From: JAIVJN01 sp036732565
Lineage (GTDB): Bacteria; Acidobacteriota; Vicinamibacteria; Vicinamibacterales; UBA2999
Assembly (NCBI GenBank): GCA_036732565.1
Contig: DAINCF010000401.1
Span: forward strand, 1 to 6,608
Direction: 5' to 3'
DNA length: 6,608 bases
Positions 4,702 through 6,608 of this stretch are shown in pieces. The position numbers were made by a program, and so were the translations under genes. How positions within the stretch are numbered: the first letter of the stretch is position 1; every line of letters starts with the position of its first letter. Below the pieces are notes generated by a model. That model made no database searches, was not told the DNA's origin, and saw only the letters and a list, made by a program, of their open reading frames with translations.

Positions 4702-5844
4702 ATGTTGACGGTACGCTCCATCCTGTGTCCGATTGATTTCTCCGAACAGTCCCGTCAGGCCCTTCGGTGGGCAGCAGCGATTGCACAGCACCGTGGTGTC
4801 GAACTGACCGTGCTGTCCGTTGTCGAGCCACTGCTCGCTCAAGCCGCGGGAATTCGCCTCGGCGTCGATGTCGCGCCGGTGTCGATTGAGCCGGAACTGC
4901 CAGCGTTCGTCGAGACGACATTCGGGGAAGGCGTCCGACAGCCGTCACGTCTCCGGATGGAGGTGAGGGTTGGCGATCCATCGGACGCGATCCTGGAAAC
5001 CGCGCGACGACAAGAGGCAGGTCTCATCGTCATGGGAACGCACGGCCGCAGTGGCCTCCGCAAGCTCGTTCTTGGATCGACAACGGAGCGCGTATTGCGG
5101 CGGACGGAATGGCCGGTCCTTGCCGTGCCGGGAGAAGCAGTCAGGCTACAGGCCGGGGCTCCTCTCGACGCTCAGCTGAAAACAATTCTCTTAGCCACCG
5201 ACTTTCGTAACAGCACGGCTGCCGCGACACGGTGGGCGGCTGACCTCGCGGTCGACATCGGCGCGCCTCTCGTTCTTGCCCACGTCGTCGAACCGGTGAT
5301 CGTACCGGGGCAGGGGGGGCCGGCATTGGCCGCCGACTTCGAAGGCGACCGTGTAGCGTCCGGACAGCGAATGCTGGCCAGCCTGGCCTCCAGCTCTCGC
5401 GGTGGGCGCACCGAGTGCGTCGTATCGGTCGGCCATCCGGGCGACACCATTGCGTCGCTGGCCCGAGAGTACCGCGCGGGTCTCGTCGTCATGGGCTTGG
5501 CGTACGCCGAAGACCCGGAAGCACGTACGCCAGGCTCGATTGCATACCGAGTCTTGCACGTCGCTCGCATCGCGGTCGTTGTCGTGCCCGAGGCGCGGCC
5601 CAAGGCGCTCGCAACCGTCTCACATCGCTGGCGCCGGTCCCTCTCAAAACGCGTCCGGGATTTCTGCTGTGGCACCGAGCAACTCTCGATCTCGACAACG
5701 TCGGCGACATCGCGGACGAGGGCGCTGGCCACCGCGGGTGACGGCGCAGTGCGAGGTTGTCACGAGTCGGTGCGTTCGCCGGTCTATCCGATAAAGCCTC
5801 TGCGACAACCCATCGGTCACCACAGAAAGGCACATCGATCATGA
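4702..5844 (+). CDS. Tandem-domain universal stress protein (UspA family) with atypical C-terminal tail
   Basis: The 380-residue product is a cytosolic nucleotide-binding stress protein with two Usp domains. Domain 1 spans about residues 1-145: VRSILCPIDFSEQS with Asp12, then the ATP-binding pattern G-2x-G-9x-GS in GTHGRSGLRKLVLGS, residues 112-126. Domain 2 spans about 158-297: KTILLATDFRNST, then MGLAYAEDPEARTPGSIAYR. Domain 2 keeps the final GS (278-279) but has lost the first glycine pair, so only domain 1 looks able to bind ATP. I chose ATG 4702 because GGAGG (4692-4696) lies 5 bases upstream; an in-frame ATG at 4600 lies inside the palindrome and lacks support. Family homology ends near residue 300. 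The last 80 residues are Arg/Ser/Thr-rich and look like translated intergenic DNA. The TGA overlaps the ATG of the following SDR remnant (ATGA). Confidence 0.88.
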   Translation: MLTVRSILCPIDFSEQSRQALRWAAAIAQHRGVELTVLSVVEPLLAQAAGIRLGVDVAPVSIEPELPAFVETTFGEGVRQPSRLRMEVRVGDPSDAILETARRQEAGLIVMGTHGRSGLRKLVLGSTTERVLRRTEWPVLAVPGEAVRLQAGAPLDAQLKTILLATDFRNSTAAATRWAADLAVDIGAPLVLAHVVEPVIVPGQGGPALAADFEGDRVASGQRMLASLASSSRGGRTECVVSVGHPGDTIASLAREYRAGLVVMGLAYAEDPEARTPGSIAYRVLHVARIAVVVVPEARPKALATVSHRWRRSLSKRVRDFCCGTEQLSISTTSATSRTRALATAGDGAVRGCHESVRSPVYPIKPLRQPIGHHRKAHRS

Positions 5845-6132
5845 AACTCGTCATCATCGGCGGCACAGGTCTCATCGGCTCGAAGCTCGTAACCAAGCTG
5901 CGCGAACATGGCCACGAGGCGGTCGCGGCGTCGCCCGACAACAGTTCCGATTCGACGACCTGATCCGGCAGGGGCTCGGTGCGCGCCATGATCCGCGCGA
6001 GTGGTCGTCGACCCGCATGCACGCTACTTCGGCGCCGAGCTCCGCGAGCGCTCGCTGATTCCCGCCGACGGCGCGCGACTTGGCGAGATCCGCTTTCAGG
6101 AGTGGTTGAACCAGCCCGTCCTCCAGTGCTAG
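5841..6132 (+). pseudogene. Remnant of SDR/NmrA-like NAD(P)-binding oxidoreductase, central part deleted and frameshifted
   Basis: The ATG at 5841 opens a perfect Rossmann start: MKLVIIGGTGLIGSKL with the GGTGxIG dinucleotide motif, then VTKLREHGHEAVAASPDN. At about residue 34 the frame drops into the end of the same kind of protein read in another frame: QFRFDDLIRQGLGARHDPRE (5942-6001). After the loss of one base near 6001 the third frame reads VVVDPHARYFGAELRERSL, then ARLGEIRFQEWLNQ, and ends at TAG 6130-6132. In intact relatives, as I recall them (about 250 residues), some 150 or more residues lie between the two pieces. The frame from 5841 itself stops after 40 codons. A GAAAGG sequence lies about 10 bases upstream of the ATG. 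The catalytic and substrate-binding middle is gone, so no enzyme can be made. Confidence 0.75.
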
Positions 6133-6188
6133 GAGCGCAACGCGTTCGCGTCCCGAACCGACGAAGCGCCGCTCTGCGGATGTAGTCA

Positions 6189-6194
6189 GAGGAG
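6189..6194 (+). promoter_or_regulatory. Ribosome binding site GAGGAG of the methyltransferase gene
   Basis: GAGGAG ends 4 bases before ATG 6199. It is the only good Shine-Dalgarno near the open frame and supports this start over internal ATGs. Confidence 0.7.
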
Positions 6195-6198
6195 CATC

Positions 6199-6608
6199 AT
6201 GAACCTGTCTGAATCAGTACCGTCCGTGGCCGGGCCGCCCTCACTCGAGTCGAGCAGCACAGGCTTCAACGGACGGGGCACACACCTACCCACGCGGTTC
6301 GACGTCTACGGCCGGCCGGATCTGTACGACATGGAGTACGCGGGTGCCAGCAATCACGACGCCCGCTTCCTCGCTTGCCTCCTCTCGCGCGTTCAACCGC
6401 GCCGCGTGCTCGAGCTGGCCTGCGGGTCGGGCCGCGTAACCCTCACGCTGGCGGCGGCTCTGCCCGCCGTCGACATCGTCGGCGTGGATTCGTCCATCGA
6501 TATGCTCCGCACGGCAGATCTGATGCGCGCTGCTGCCGAGCCTTCGATCCGCGACCGCGTGTCCCTCGTGGAGGGTGACATGCGTGACTGGCCGGGTACG
6601 GGCGACGC
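6199..6608 (+). CDS. Class I SAM-dependent methyltransferase, N-terminal part (3' end outside window)
   Basis: The frame is open from ATG 6199 to the right edge, giving 136 complete codons. The first 33 residues are a Ser/Pro/Gly-rich leader. Next comes a conserved approach segment, RFDVYGRPDLYDMEYAG (33-49), then methyltransferase motif I, VLELACGSGRVTLTLA (70-85), which binds S-adenosylmethionine. The ribose-contacting acidic residue follows in VGVDSSIDMLRTA (94-106), and the next strand ends in VEGDMRDW (124-131). This matches cytosolic small-molecule methyltransferases of the Methyltransf_11/25 type; the methyl acceptor cannot be predicted. GAGG (6189-6192) lies 6 bases before the ATG, supporting this start. 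It follows the SDR remnant by 66 bases on the same strand. Confidence 0.88.
   Translation, partial: MNLSESVPSVAGPPSLESSSTGFNGRGTHLPTRFDVYGRPDLYDMEYAGASNHDARFLACLLSRVQPRRVLELACGSGRVTLTLAAALPAVDIVGVDSSIDMLRTADLMRAAAEPSIRDRVSLVEGDMRDWPGTGD

Noticed and set aside
5313..5319. Run of seven G inside the stress-protein gene as a possible frameshift site
   Set aside because: The frame and domain 2 similarity continue correctly across it, so there is no sign of an actual shift.
5757..5795. TTGTCA (5757-5762) with TATCCG/GATAAA as a promoter for the SDR gene
   Set aside because: The spacing to any -10-like hexamer is 20 bases or more and the -10 match is poor.
1..6608. CRISPR arrays, tRNA/rRNA genes, transposases, toxin-antitoxin or defence genes
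   Set aside because: I looked for regularly spaced repeats, tRNA T-loop signatures, terminal inverted repeats and characteristic protein motifs on both strands and found none.

Overview
The window is GC-rich and densely coding. It most resembles an Acidobacteriota (Vicinamibacteria-like) genome. Two weak pointers support this: a fragment with the C-terminal signature of the large Oar-like TonB-dependent receptors that are abundant in that phylum (3057-3374), and a degenerate copy of the dispersed repeat whose minus strand reads like 'NVSTFQ' (about 911-948), which I recall from such genomes. The assignment is inference; there is no rRNA or marker gene here.

Layout. Bases 1-905 hold the C-terminal half of an APC-family amino-acid permease. 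It is followed 2 bases later by an aldo/keto reductase fused to a Rid (YjgF/RidA-like) domain (908-2419), and the two probably form one operon. Bases 2420-2712 contain no convincing gene. A small unrecognised ORF (2713-3012) ends inside a short palindrome. Bases 3057-3644 are a graveyard: a TonB-receptor tail broken by two frameshifts abuts, tail to tail, a minus-strand HD-domain gene that has lost its HD motif. Upstream of that gene, on the same strand and in the same frame, is an intact alpha/beta hydrolase of the non-haem chloroperoxidase type (3690-4529). It is transcribed divergently from a tandem universal stress protein gene (4702-5844). The divergent intergenic region carries a striking 40-base interrupted palindrome, a good operator candidate. 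The stress-protein frame overlaps by ATGA the start of an NAD(P)-binding SDR/NmrA-like gene that has lost its middle and suffered a frameshift (5841-6132). A class I SAM-dependent methyltransferase (6199 onward) runs off the right edge.

Functional reading. The left part looks like amino-acid or amine uptake coupled to reductive or enamine-related chemistry. The middle and right part looks like a stress/detoxification neighbourhood in which three of the neighbours are decaying. I did not find a convincing new defence system or mobile element. The most unusual intact items are the AKR-Rid fusion, whose Rid domain lacks the usual catalytic arginine, and the palindrome between the chloroperoxidase-like and stress-protein genes.
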